Assembly (NCBI RefSeq): GCF_000478195.2
Contig: NZ_AUZM01000039.1
Location: 1 to 60,402, forward strand
Direction: 5' to 3'
Length of the DNA stretch: 60,402 nt
DNA from: Lyngbya aestuarii BL J
GTDB lineage: Bacteria > Cyanobacteriota > Cyanobacteriia > Cyanobacteriales > Microcoleaceae
Positions 43,356 to 52,635 of the stretch are shown piece after piece. The notes beneath the pieces were generated by a model. The model searched no databases, had not been told where the DNA came from, and was given only the letters and a program-made list of their open reading frames with translations. Within the stretch, counting starts at the first letter, position 1, and every line of letters starts with the position of its first letter. A program made the position numbers and the translations under genes.

Positions 43356-44342
43356 ATGAATACAGTCGATTATCTCCGAATTAGCTTAATAGACCGTTGT
43401 AACTTCCGATGTCAATACTGTATGCCGGAAGGGGCGGAGATGGACTATATTTTGCAGCAGAACCTCCTCACCAATGATGAACTGTTGACGTTGCTGCGAG
43501 AGGTGTTTATTCCGGTGGGGTTTACTCGCTTTCGGCTAACCGGGGGTGAACCGTTGCTGCGTCCGGGAGTGGTAAACTTAGTTGAAGAAATTTCGGCTTT
43601 TCCCGAAACCCAAGATTTGGCGATGACCACGAACGCTTTTTTACTTGCAAATATGGCGCAACCGTTGTATGATGCAGGATTAAGGCGGATTAATATTAGT
43701 TTGGATTCTCTCGATCCTGATACGTTTAATCAGATTATTGGTAATCGAGGACGCGATCGCTGGCAACAGGTTTGGGACGGTATTCAAGCCGCTTATCGAG
43801 TTGGGTTCGATCCCCTGAAGTTGAATGTGGTGGTAATTCCAGGGGTGAACGATCAAGAAGTGTTAGACCTAGCTGCTTTAACGATAGATCGACATTGGCA
43901 CGTGCGGTTTATTGAGTTTATGCCAATTGGGAATGGTCAATTATTTGATGATTGCGGCTGGATCGCTTCAGTTGACCTCAGACAACAAATTCGCGATCGT
44001 TGGGGGTTAACGGAGTCTCATGTACGCGGAAACGGCCCTGCTGATGTGTTTCAAATTCCCGGCGCCAAAGGAACACTGGGCTTTATTAGTCAGATGTCGG
44101 AATGTTTTTGCGATCGCTGTAACCGAATGCGGTTTTCGGCCGATGGTTGGTTGCGTCCCTGTCTCCTCAATGAAACGGGTCAGATAGACCTTAAAACCCC
44201 GCTTCGTCAAGGCGTTTCCTTTGAGGAGTTGCGAGAACGGGTAGAATACCGACTTCGGATCAAACCCGATATTAACTTCAAACAACGAGAAGCAGGGACA
44301 ACCGACGGTTATAGTCGCACCATGTCACAAATTGGTGGTTAG
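43356..44342 (+). CDS. moaA: GTP 3',8-cyclase MoaA
   Basis: 328 residues. The radical-SAM cluster ligands are Cys15, Cys19, Cys22 (CNFRCQYC). A second cluster uses the C-terminal cysteines in [21 protein letters not shown]. The C-terminal Gly-Gly (SQIGG) is needed for activity. It turns GTP into 3',8-cyclo-GTP, the first step of molybdenum cofactor synthesis. No other moa gene is adjacent. Confidence 0.97.
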   Translation: MNTVDYLRISLIDRCNFRCQYCMPEGAEMDYILQQNLLTNDELLTLLREVFIPVGFTRFRLTGGEPLLRPGVVNLVEEISAFPETQDLAMTTNAFLLANMAQPLYDAGLRRINISLDSLDPDTFNQIIGNRGRDRWQQVWDGIQAAYRVGFDPLKLNVVVIPGVNDQEVLDLAALTIDRHWHVRFIEFMPIGNGQLFDDCGWIASVDLRQQIRDRWGLTESHVRGNGPADVFQIPGAKGTLGFISQMSECFCDRCNRMRFSADGWLRPCLLNETGQIDLKTPLRQGVSFEELRERVEYRLRIKPDINFKQREAGTTDGYSRTMSQIGG

Positions 44343-44439
44343 TTGTTGAGAGGGGAGAGGAGAAGAAAGCAGCGTTATTGTTTTGATTCCCTTCTCAAAT
44401 TCTTCCTTCCTCTACGAACAACCAACCCACAGACCATAA

Positions 44440-45048
44440 TTAAGCTTGACGTGAGTAATACTCAACCACCAATAGTTCGTTAACTTGGAGTGCGACCCAT
44501 TCGCGATCAATAACACTATTCACCTTAGCGAGCAGTTTTTCTTTGTCTAACTCCAGGTGAGAGGGAACATTCGCCAGACCCGGATACTGGAGGTTGGCTT
44601 TGACCATTTCGCGGGATTTTTCTTTGTTTCTGATCCCAACAATATCTCCAGGACGACACTGATAGCTGGCAACATCGACGACCCGATCATTAACGGTAAC
44701 ATGACCATGATTGACGAGTTGACGAGCGCCGGGAATTGTCGGAGCCATCCCTAACCGGAAGATGGTGTTATCCAGACGCATCTCTAACATTTGTAGCAAA
44801 ACTTGACCCGTTGAACCTGTGGCTCGACGTGCTTTTTTCACATAACGCAGCAATTGCTTTTCAGAAAGACCGTAGTTGAACCGGAGTTTCTGCTTTTCTT
44901 CCAAACGAATCGCATATTCAGAGCGTTTGCGACGGGCTTGACCGTGTTGACCAGGGGGATAAGCGCGTCTAGCGACTTTTCGGGTTAATCCGGGTAAGTC
45001 TCCTAAACGACGAACAATCCTTAAACGGGGGCCTCTATATCGAGACAT
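44440..45048 (-). CDS. rpsD: 30S ribosomal protein S4
   Basis: 202 residues, standard length: [22 protein letters not shown] start, [26 protein letters not shown], and the S4 RNA-binding domain ([32 protein letters not shown]). It is a primary 16S rRNA-binding protein. Monocistronic; convergent with moaA. Confidence 0.98.
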   Translation of the reverse strand: MSRYRGPRLRIVRRLGDLPGLTRKVARRAYPPGQHGQARRKRSEYAIRLEEKQKLRFNYGLSEKQLLRYVKKARRATGSTGQVLLQMLEMRLDNTIFRLGMAPTIPGARQLVNHGHVTVNDRVVDVASYQCRPGDIVGIRNKEKSREMVKANLQYPGLANVPSHLELDKEKLLAKVNSVIDREWVALQVNELLVVEYYSRQA

Positions 45049-45376
45049 TTAACTTCCTCTCTCCATAATATTTATTACCAAACCTCTATTTTAGCATGAG
45101 CGACGAGAAGCCCCAGATCTGAAAACGCAGTGTCAGTGTGGGATAAATCGCCTCCGCGAGTTGATCAATTCCAGGCTTGTGTGATGGTAAAGTGCATTCA
45201 CTCTAAATCAATCGTGGGCATTGCATTACTGCGGGATGATTTGGATTTTTTATTAAACTTAACTGTTTTTTATTCAGTAGCACTCGCCCCCAAATACTGC
45301 CCTGATTTTGAACCTAAATTATTTGAGCAATGCTCTTATCCTTGAGATAGTAAATTAGTAGTTTTATTGATAAAAA
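45049..45376. other. intergenic region upstream of rpsD
   Basis: About 330 bases. A GAAGCCCCAGATCTG ... GTGTGGGA stretch near 45108-45142 has the look of a transposon right end of the IS200/IS605 type, but I cannot prove it. A 71-residue plus-strand frame at 45130-45345 is not convincing. Confidence 0.35.
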
Positions 45377-46006
45377 TCACATCTCTTTTGACTTAGAGTA
45401 GCAGAATATTTTGCGATGAAGTTGGGCTAGATAATGACGTAAACAGCTATTTTATCCTCCGACTCTTGTCCTCGATATTTTACTAATAATCTGGTCTCCA
45501 TCTGAAATAAATTTCGGATAAACTTTAGATCCATCTGTAATCCAAAAATAGCAATTCCAATGCTTTATTTTTTGCCACAATCTTTTAAATGTTTCTGCAC
45601 TTCGATCTCCGATTACATATTATAAAATCCCGGAGTAGTCTTTGTCTAAATCAGTCCAGATCCAGACTTTATTTTTTTTTGCCTATAAATTTTGGAGTTC
45701 ATCTAGTTGAACCACTTCTGGTTTTTCGTAATCCTCCTTGCTATCTGCTAGCTGATTACCTATCTGCTTCACCCAGCGAATTACTGTGTTATGATTGACT
45801 TTAGTAATTCTTTCAATAGCCCGAAATCCATTACCATTTAGGTACATAGTTAAACAGTCTTCTTTGACTTTTCGGGAATAACCTACTTCTGAATAAGACT
45901 CAATAAATTGGCGACCGCAGCTTTTACATTGATAGTTCTGTTTGCCCCTTCTGTGACCATTTTTTATAATGCTACGAGATTGACATTTTGGACAGTTTAT
46001 ACTCAT
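45377..46006 (-). pseudogene. IS1-family transposase pseudogene
   Basis: The first part (46006-45683) encodes 107 residues with an InsA-type zinc ribbon (CPKC...CKSCGRQF) and helix-turn-helix (AIERITKVNHNTVIRWVKQ), ending VVQLDELQNL and a stop. After an A9 tract the transposase continues in another frame (KNKVWIWTDLDKDYSGIL, then YVIGDRSAETFKRLWQKIKHW and YFWITDGSKVYPKF) to a TGA at 45377, with two in-frame stops. The DDE core is therefore broken, and I call it inactive. IS1 elements use frameshifting, but the internal stops here are not part of that. Confidence 0.9.
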
Positions 46007-46132
46007 TTTTTGAGCAGGTGATCGCCAAAGCTTAACTTTTTCCTCAATTGTAAATCATCCCGCGATTATGCAACGCCCGTTCTGGAGAGCAGTGGCTCTC
46101 GCTTCGGGAGTCGCTGACTTTAATTATTCGCG

Positions 46133-46273
46133 TGGGAAGGATTAAGAATTATCGCCTCTGGAACAGGGGCGACTGCCAGTGGAGCAAGTGTAAGACCAAC
46201 CAGGGGGCGGAAATCCTCTGTGCGGCAACTTCCGATCAATGATCGATCTGTTGATGCGGTCTTGTCAGATTGA
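46133..46273 (+). pseudogene. 3' remnant of a tnpB (IS200/IS605-type) gene
   Basis: Found by hand translation. The frame from 46133 reads WEGLRIIASGTGATASG..., then RPTRGRKSSVRQLP..., and ends at a TGA (46271-46273). This is the typical extreme C-terminus of cyanobacterial TnpB (NEGLRILA.GT.ATA.GG.VRP). The zinc-finger and RuvC parts are missing. The bases after the stop (GAAGCCTACGCC...) resemble the right-end/guide-RNA region of such elements. Non-functional. Confidence 0.75.
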
Positions 46274-46385
46274 TCAAGAAGCTGGAAGCCTACGCCAGAA
46301 AGCAAAGCGTCTGCGTAGATAGTTCACTGAACGGTGAACAGTAGAGGGTCACGGGTCATACTGTTCACTGAGAGGTGCTGAGGAC

Positions 46386-46619
46386 TCAAGAGAAGCCGTT
46401 CCAAGCTAGGACAACTAATTCACTTAACCACAAGCGTTGTTCTAAACTGAGAAGACAGTCATCGGCGAGAACTTCGGCTTTAAGATCTTCGAGAGATAGA
46501 TGCTGAGAACGAGCAATTTGAATGACACCTGCGATCGCAGAGGCAACCAGTTCTTCACTGACAGGCTGTTGACTCAGAGTGATCATTTCTGTCAAACTTT
46601 TTGGAATGGGATAATTCAT
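46386..46619 (-). CDS. small hypothetical protein
   Basis: 77 residues, all-helical and acidic in appearance (EELVASAIAGVIQIARSQHLSLEDLKAEVLADDCLLSLEQRLWLSELV). Not recognised. The regular amphipathic pattern, ATG start and leucine-rich composition favour a real gene over chance. It is isolated, between the transposon remnants and the FraC-like gene. Confidence 0.5.
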   Translation of the reverse strand: MNYPIPKSLTEMITLSQQPVSEELVASAIAGVIQIARSQHLSLEDLKAEVLADDCLLSLEQRLWLSELVVLAWNGFS

Positions 46620-47130
46620 AGTGTGAGGGCAATTTCAATCAGGTCATTACTTGCCTTGTACTCAAAGTCACAGGTTCCCCAGATTTAAAATCCGGCTCGG
46701 TACAAATCAAAGGTTGCCTCCGATTTTGCACAGCCTTTGCGCGTGCTGCGGGCTTGCCTGTGACCGCCTGCTGCGGTCAATAAAATGAGATAAGTTTAAT
46801 CTACGAGTTTACATCAACATGATAGATTGAGATTCAGAGGTTGACTGTTCTCTTTAAGCCGACAGAACGGTTCAGTACAGAGCAATCACCTCAACTCAAT
46901 TGACCGGACTTATTTCAGTCTTTGGGATCAAGTAACAATGCTTGAATCTAATTTAGATCAAAATTCGATCAATTCACAACTGCAACATCGTGAAAAAATT
47001 AGAAGATGAAGTCTCGATGATCAATTGAGGTCGTCCAACGACTCTAAAACCACAGGTAGAGATTTTGGATCTCTGGCTGATGTTTCCGAAAAACGAAGAT
47101 TGTAATCATTCAGTGAAAAAGGTTTGATGT
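46620..47130. other. intergenic region with a small hairpin
   Basis: About 510 bases. It holds a perfect 7-bp stem, TGACCGC / GCGGTCA, with a CTGCT loop at 46761-46779, in a GC-rich patch (TTGCGCGTGCTGCGGGCTTG) unlike its surroundings. Probably a REP-like remnant. No tRNA found; an anticodon-like loop at 46679-46695 was examined and rejected. Confidence 0.5.
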
Positions 47131-47643
47131 ATGCAGCCATTTATCTTAGCAGGTCGAGCAATTTTATTTAGATTATTACGTCTTTTAATGACCATTACCA
47201 TTGAGTCTTTTGTTTATCAAAAATCTTTTAAAATATCTCCTAAACAAGGAGTAAAATATGCAATAATTATTGATTTATTTGCCGAAGTTTTTGGTGCAAT
47301 TGTCTTTACTTCTTTACAAACTTTTTTCCCGTTTAACACCGCTCGACACCTCATTATTTATTTAACCTTAGATGACTTTCAAAAATTTGCTCCTGATGTT
47401 ATAGTTCTGACTTTATTTTATTTCTTGCTATTTTTGCTTGTGAAGTGGATTGGCTTGCTTTTCTTAGATATGTTTGTTTTTGACAACGACAACAGCGTTT
47501 CAGACCAAGCGACATCAACTTCAAATCTAGAAAGAAGCACACAATGGGGAAATCAATTTAAAATCGTTACTAAAGCTCATACTATTAGTTATACTGTAAC
47601 GTTACTCTTTGTCCTCTTGAAAATTCGTGTCTTTTACTTCTAA
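47131..47643 (+). CDS. fraC: FraC-like filament-integrity membrane protein
   Basis: 170 residues with three or four membrane helices (~8-27, 44-66, 88-118, 150-166). Size and layout (ITIESFVYQKSFKISPKQGVKYAIIIDLFAEVFGAIVF, then a DDFQKFAPDVIVLTLFYFLLFLLVKWIGLLFLDMF helix) agree with FraC of filamentous cyanobacteria. It is needed there, with FraD, to keep filaments joined and to build septal junctions. Five bases separate it from a FraD-like gene, the order expected for fraC-fraD. The call rests on remembered similarity plus context. Confidence 0.6.
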   Translation: MQPFILAGRAILFRLLRLLMTITIESFVYQKSFKISPKQGVKYAIIIDLFAEVFGAIVFTSLQTFFPFNTARHLIIYLTLDDFQKFAPDVIVLTLFYFLLFLLVKWIGLLFLDMFVFDNDNSVSDQATSTSNLERSTQWGNQFKIVTKAHTISYTVTLLFVLLKIRVFYF

Positions 47644-47648
47644 AAATC

Positions 47649-48254
47649 ATGGACTTTAAAAAAAATATGGATCGGGCAAAAATGATGATTAGTCCGGCAG
47701 TTCCGCCCCGATTCGTTCATTGGAAAACCCTGCTTTTATTCAGCATCGTTATTTGGATTTTATCTTTCTTCGCCCTCGATGGAGGTGAAGATTTCATTGC
47801 TGGTGTTGGCTGGATTTTAATCACCATTAGTATAGGTTGGGCAACGAGTCTACCGCCTTTTATTATCGGCAAATTACCCTTAAGTCCCTGGGTAATTGCC
47901 ACCTTTATCTCCTTACTTATTTATCAACTCACAGAAGACACTGATCCAACTCTCGCCCTCAAAGCATGGCCTTTAATTGCTGCGGTTTTCATTGCCGTGA
48001 TGGAAGGGTTTAAAAGTCGCTCTCCGGAAAACTCACCACCGCTTTTGAGTCGGACAAGCTTAGTGACAATTATCTTAATTCATGTGTTGTTAAGTTGCTG
48101 GATCGAACTTTATATTTTACTGGTTCAGCAGATGGAAAACAATCCCGAACTCAATCCGAGCATCACTCGCCCCCGTTCAGCATTTCTTCAACCCGCCTCT
48201 AGCTTGCTCCACGCTAAAAATCATAACTTTCTCAAATTAGATGAACAATTTTAA
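47649..48254 (+). CDS. fraD: FraD-like (DUF5357) septal-junction membrane protein
   Basis: 201 residues with five membrane helices (~27-44, 48-66, 75-92, 98-115, 130-152). PPRFVHWKTLLLFSIVIWILSFFA, then VGWILITISIGWAT and HVLLSCWIELYILLVQQMENNPELN, agree with the membrane part and start of the periplasmic region of FraD, the septal-junction plug component of Anabaena. The long N-terminal coiled coil and the full periplasmic domain of the ~340-residue Anabaena protein are missing or shortened. It starts 5 bases after the FraC-like gene. Confidence 0.6.
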   Translation: MDFKKNMDRAKMMISPAVPPRFVHWKTLLLFSIVIWILSFFALDGGEDFIAGVGWILITISIGWATSLPPFIIGKLPLSPWVIATFISLLIYQLTEDTDPTLALKAWPLIAAVFIAVMEGFKSRSPENSPPLLSRTSLVTIILIHVLLSCWIELYILLVQQMENNPELNPSITRPRSAFLQPASSLLHAKNHNFLKLDEQF

Positions 48255-48307
48255 CAAATCTTTTAAACTATAAACCAGGACAATCCACGTAATATCTAAA
48301 GCAGGCA

Positions 48308-49132
48308 ATGGTTATCCAAAAGTTAGAACAACTCCAATCTTTGTTTCAGGAGATGAAACAGGCATTAATCGCCTACTCGGGAGGAATAGACAGCACCTTA
48401 GTCGCCAAAATCGCCTATGATGTACTCGGAGATCGCGCCCTCGCCGTAACCGCAGTTTCCCCGTCATTACTCCCCGAAGACTTAGAAGACGCCCGAACTC
48501 AAGCTGTAGAAATTGGAATTCGTCATCAAGAAATCTCTACCCATGAGATGGAAAATCCCAACTATACGTCTAATCCTGTCAATCGATGCTACTTTTGTAA
48601 AAGTGAACTCCATGATACATTGAAGCCTCTGGCGGTACAATGGAAATATCCTTACATCGTTGATGGTGTCAATGCTGATGATTTAAGAGATTATCGTCCG
48701 GGAATACAAGCAGCGATTGAACGCGGAGTGCGATCGCCTTTAGCTGAAGTCGGAGTCAGTAAAGCCGAAGTGCGAGAACTCTCAAAATTACTCGGTTTAT
48801 CAAGATGGAATAAACCCGCTCAACCCTGTCTCAGTTCTCGCTTTCCCTACGGAGAAGAAATCACTGTGATCAAACTCCAACGAGTCGGACGAGCAGAAGT
48901 CTATTTACGCCGACTGGGATGGCAAAATTTACGAGTGCGTTCAGAAAAAGATACCGCTCGTATCGAACTCCCCCCCGATCAAATCAAGGAATTTGTATTA
49001 ACCATAGATTTGTCGCAACTCGTCAAAATCTTTCAGGAATTTGGCTTTGTTTATGTCACCTTAGACCTGGAAGGATATCGTAGTGGTAAACTTAACCAAG
49101 TCTTAACCCCTGAAGCCTTGGGACAATCCTAA
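48308..49132 (+). CDS. larE: ATP-dependent sulfur transferase LarE family
   Basis: 274 residues. PP-loop SGGIDST (24-30) and the Cys174 in PAQPCLSSR, equivalent to the sacrificial cysteine of LarE (Cys176 in Lactobacillus). CYFCKSELH is also conserved. LarE donates sulfur to the pyridinium dithiocarboxylate precursor of the nickel-pincer cofactor of lactate racemase. LarA, LarB and LarC are not in the window, so in this organism it may serve another sulfur transfer. Confidence 0.92.
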   Translation: MVIQKLEQLQSLFQEMKQALIAYSGGIDSTLVAKIAYDVLGDRALAVTAVSPSLLPEDLEDARTQAVEIGIRHQEISTHEMENPNYTSNPVNRCYFCKSELHDTLKPLAVQWKYPYIVDGVNADDLRDYRPGIQAAIERGVRSPLAEVGVSKAEVRELSKLLGLSRWNKPAQPCLSSRFPYGEEITVIKLQRVGRAEVYLRRLGWQNLRVRSEKDTARIELPPDQIKEFVLTIDLSQLVKIFQEFGFVYVTLDLEGYRSGKLNQVLTPEALGQS

Positions 49133-49466
49133 AACTGCCCTCTCACCCAACGAGGACGTTCCCCGACATGAACTCATAAAATGACCCCACCATCAAGATA
49201 TGGCAGGGAGCAGGCGACAGTTAAACGCTAATCTCATTGTCAGGGGAATCGCAGAGCAGACTCCAGTTTAATGTGACAATTTGATGACCGTCCATATTCC
49301 CTGCGGAGAAAGTCTGCCTTCGTTGCTAGCCCCTGACCCTCATCAGCCTTTGGATTCCAACACTTCTCAAAGAAAAGCTTAAAATTGATTATAAAGACCT
49401 TATTGCCTGAACTGACTCAGGTTAAGAAGGATAACTCAGTCCTTTGATTGTTTCAATATTATCCTA
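49133..49466. other. intergenic region between larE and the helicase
   Basis: About 330 bases. No coding remnant or RNA gene was recognised. The central part (49195-49345) is less AT-rich than the flanks and could be a leader RNA of the helicase gene; I see no known riboswitch motif. Confidence 0.4.
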
Positions 49467-52400
49467 GTGTCCTACTCTACCCCAAATTCTCAACCGCTCG
49501 AACTCGACAAACTTTTTCCCTTTCAACTCGATCCATTTCAGCAAGATGCGATCGACGCTTTGAATGCAGGTAAATCTGTGGTGGTTTGCGCCCCAACAGG
49601 TTCGGGAAAAACACTGATCGGGGAATATGCCATCTACCACGCTTTGAGTCGGGGACGACGAGTGTTTTACACAACTCCCCTCAAAGCCCTATCCAATCAA
49701 AAATTACGAGACTTTCAAGAACGGTTTGGGGTCGAGAACGTGGGCTTGCTTACGGGTGATCTCTCCATGAACCGAGAAGCTGCTGTCGTGGTGATGACAA
49801 CCGAGATCTTTCGGAATATGCTTTATGGGACACCGATTGGTGAAGTGGGGACTTCCCTCGAAGGCGTGGAAGCGGTTGTCCTCGATGAATGTCACTACAT
49901 GAACGATCGCACTCGCGGTACCGTTTGGGAAGAATCAATTATTTACTGTCCTCCCGAAATTCAACTCCTAGCCCTCTCCGCCACCATCGCCAACAGCGAT
50001 CAACTCACCGACTGGTTGTGTAAAGTTCACGGGCCAACAGAACTGATCCATTCTAACTTCCGACCCGTTCCCCTACAATTTCACTTTTGCAACACTCAAG
50101 GACTGTATCCTCTATTAAATGACTCGGGTACTGAGATCAACCGCCACTTAGAACCCAAAAAACGACGCAATAATCGATTTGATAACCGTCGTTCTCGTTT
50201 CCACAATAAACACAAACAACAAGGTCAAAGCTTGGCTAGCGCCCTCAAGCAACTACAAAAGCAAGGAACTCTCCCAACCATTTACTTCATCTCCAGTCGT
50301 AAAGGTTGCGATCGCGCCGTCACCGATCCCAAAATAGAACGTATTTCTTTTGTTAACTCCAGTGAAGCTGATCGTTTAAATACTGCCATTAACGCCTTTT
50401 TAAATGCTAACCCCAAACTTAAACAATTTAAGTCTCTAGACTCTCTCTCGCGGGGTATAGCCACTTATCATCTAGAACTCCCTCCGGCTTGGAGAATATT
50501 CGTTGCTGAATTATTTCGACAGGGTTTAGTCAAAGTTCTGTTTGTTCCTGAAACCTTGTACGTTCTCTATGAACTTCAAGAAGAAGAAATGCTTCCGGCG
50601 ATTTATTTTATCTTCAGTCGTCGAGGTTGCGATCTAGCAGTGGAAGAATGTTTTTATGCCGTCCATGAACTGGGCTTTATTTCCCTGGTGAATGAAGCAG
50701 AAGCCACACTTTTAAGAGAAAAAATCGATATCTTTTGCGCCCACAATACCGATGTTTCTCCCTCTCGTAGTATCGAACCCTTGTATTTGGGTATCGCCGC
50801 CCACCACGCCGGAATATTACCCACCTGGAAAGTCTTAGTTGAAGAACTTTTTACTCTGGGTTTAATTAAAGTTGTTTATGCCACCGAAACCCTGGCGGCT
50901 GGAATTAATATGCCCGCCCGAACAACAGTGATTTCTAGCCTCTCCAAACGTACCGATGAGGGTATCCGTCTACTCAAACCGTCAGAATTTTTGCAAATGT
51001 CAGGTCGGGCTGGACGCCGAGGCATGGACTTGTTGGGTCATGTGGTCACAGTTCAAACTCCCTTTGAAGGGGCAACAGAAGCCGCTTATCTAGCCACAAC
51101 TGAACCTGATCCCTTAGTGAGTCAGTTTACACCGAGTTATGGCATGGTGTTGAACTTGTTGCAAACCCACAGCCTAGAACAAGCAAAAGCATTAATTGAA
51201 CGCAGTTTTGGTCAATATTTGTCTACCGCATCACTCCAACCTCAATCCGAGGAGATGCAGCAACTCCAAGCCGAACTTGCTGATATTGAAGCGAATTTGG
51301 GCTTAGAGGGAGATCAAACCATAGAAGATCTCGAAACCGTGATCGCGAACTACGAGAAGCTACAAGCCCGTCTACGGGAAGAAAGACGCTTGTTAAAGGT
51401 TTTGCAAGATCAAGCCGAAGAAACTCGAACGGCGGGAATGTCTCAGGCGTTGGTTTCTGCGGGGTTAGGAACCCTTGTTAGTCTCAGAGGTAAACACGTT
51501 TCTCCGAATGCGAGGAACCCAGAAGACCAACCATTAGGGGCGGTATTGGTCGCCCAAACGCCGAGTCCGGGTCAAGCGCCTTATTTTCTCTGTTTAGGTC
51601 AAGATAACCGTTGGTATGTGGTAGGGGCGTCTGATGTGGTGGGGCTGCATGGGGACTTACCTCGGTTAACCGCAGTAGACTATATGGATATTCCCGATAT
51701 TCCCTATAAGTTGGGTCAGAAGCGGAAAGGAGATCATCTCAGTGAAGCAGTCGCCCAACAAATTTCTGAGGTGCCGATGCCAGAAGTTCCCCCAGAAGTG
51801 CAACATCAAATGCAGCAAGTTAGGGAGATTGAAGAACAGTTAGAAACGCATCCATTGTATGAATGGGGTAAACCGCAGAAGTTGTTAAAACGTCGAGAAA
51901 GGTGGACGGATCTCAATTATGAAGTTCGGTTATTACAAGCAGAAATTGAGGCAAATCAAGGTCATTATTGGCAGAAATTTTTAGATTTGATTTTGATTTT
52001 ACAGCAGTTTGAAGCCTTAGATGAATTACAACCGACTGTTTTAGGTCAGGCGACGGCAGCTTTGCGGGGCGATAATGAATTATGGTTGGGAATTGCCTTG
52101 ATGTCTGGGGAATTTTATGAGTTAGAACCCTCCCAATTAGCGGCAGCTTGTGCGGCGTTAGTCACAGAAATTTCGCGATCAGATACCTGGACAGATTATC
52201 AGCTCTCAGAACCTGTACAGTCTGCTTTAGAACGACTCTGGGGTTTACGGAAAATGTTGATCAAAGTTCAAAGTCATTATCAAGTGGAGTTTTTGGTGTT
52301 ACCTGAACGCTGGGAACATCAAAATATGAGTGCAATTATCGAACAATGGGGTCAAGGAGTTGATTGGTTACAGTTAGTTGAACATACGAGTTTGGATGAG

Positions 52401-52547
52401 GGGGATTTAGTGAGAATGATTAGAAGAACGTTGGATTTTCTCTCCCAAATTCCTCATGTTCCTCATTTGAATTCTAGCTTTAAACAAAAAGCAATAGATG
52501 CGAAAAAGTTACTGGATCGTTATCCGATTAATGAAGATGTGGAATAA
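49467..52547 (+). CDS. Ski2/Mtr4-like DExH-box RNA helicase with internal duplication
   Basis: 1026 residues from a GTG. Walker A APTGSGKT (42-49), DECH (140-143), LSATIAN, then LPTIYFISSRKGCD at 269, a second LPAIYFIFSRRGCD at 376, ATETLAAGINMPARTTV and QMSGRAGRRGMD (motif VI), then a long C-terminal helical domain. Cyanobacterial relatives are usually ~890 residues. The excess is largely a ~107-residue tandem copy of the RecA2 start (269-375), whose own motifs are degenerate. The active helicase presumably uses the second copy. Likely RNA processing or turnover. Confidence 0.93.
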   Translation: MSYSTPNSQPLELDKLFPFQLDPFQQDAIDALNAGKSVVVCAPTGSGKTLIGEYAIYHALSRGRRVFYTTPLKALSNQKLRDFQERFGVENVGLLTGDLSMNREAAVVVMTTEIFRNMLYGTPIGEVGTSLEGVEAVVLDECHYMNDRTRGTVWEESIIYCPPEIQLLALSATIANSDQLTDWLCKVHGPTELIHSNFRPVPLQFHFCNTQGLYPLLNDSGTEINRHLEPKKRRNNRFDNRRSRFHNKHKQQGQSLASALKQLQKQGTLPTIYFISSRKGCDRAVTDPKIERISFVNSSEADRLNTAINAFLNANPKLKQFKSLDSLSRGIATYHLELPPAWRIFVAELFRQGLVKVLFVPETLYVLYELQEEEMLPAIYFIFSRRGCDLAVEECFYAVHELGFISLVNEAEATLLREKIDIFCAHNTDVSPSRSIEPLYLGIAAHHAGILPTWKVLVEELFTLGLIKVVYATETLAAGINMPARTTVISSLSKRTDEGIRLLKPSEFLQMSGRAGRRGMDLLGHVVTVQTPFEGATEAAYLATTEPDPLVSQFTPSYGMVLNLLQTHSLEQAKALIERSFGQYLSTASLQPQSEEMQQLQAELADIEANLGLEGDQTIEDLETVIANYEKLQARLREERRLLKVLQDQAEETRTAGMSQALVSAGLGTLVSLRGKHVSPNARNPEDQPLGAVLVAQTPSPGQAPYFLCLGQDNRWYVVGASDVVGLHGDLPRLTAVDYMDIPDIPYKLGQKRKGDHLSEAVAQQISEVPMPEVPPEVQHQMQQVREIEEQLETHPLYEWGKPQKLLKRRERWTDLNYEVRLLQAEIEANQGHYWQKFLDLILILQQFEALDELQPTVLGQATAALRGDNELWLGIALMSGEFYELEPSQLAAACAALVTEISRSDTWTDYQLSEPVQSALERLWGLRKMLIKVQSHYQVEFLVLPERWEHQNMSAIIEQWGQGVDWLQLVEHTSLDEGDLVRMIRRTLDFLSQIPHVPHLNSSFKQKAIDAKKLLDRYPINEDVE

Positions 52548-52635
52548 CAGATGGAGAATTTTGTAGGGGATTTCTGCTTTTTTAGTCAACCGTTAACTGG
52601 ACTTTTAAGGGCAATTATCCCGCTTACCGATGCGC

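Noticed and set aside
45130-45345. 71-residue plus-strand frame upstream of rpsD
   Set aside because: No ribosome site and no recognisable domain; it lies in a probable transposon-remnant zone.
46120-46305. 61-residue minus-strand frame
   Set aside because: It is antisense to the tnpB C-terminal remnant, which explains the open frame.
46679-46695. CCAGATTTAAAATCCGG resembles a tRNA-Leu(UAA) anticodon arm
   Set aside because: The stem has an A-C mismatch, and no D-arm, T-arm (GGTTCRA) or acceptor pairing could be found around it, nor a group I intron.
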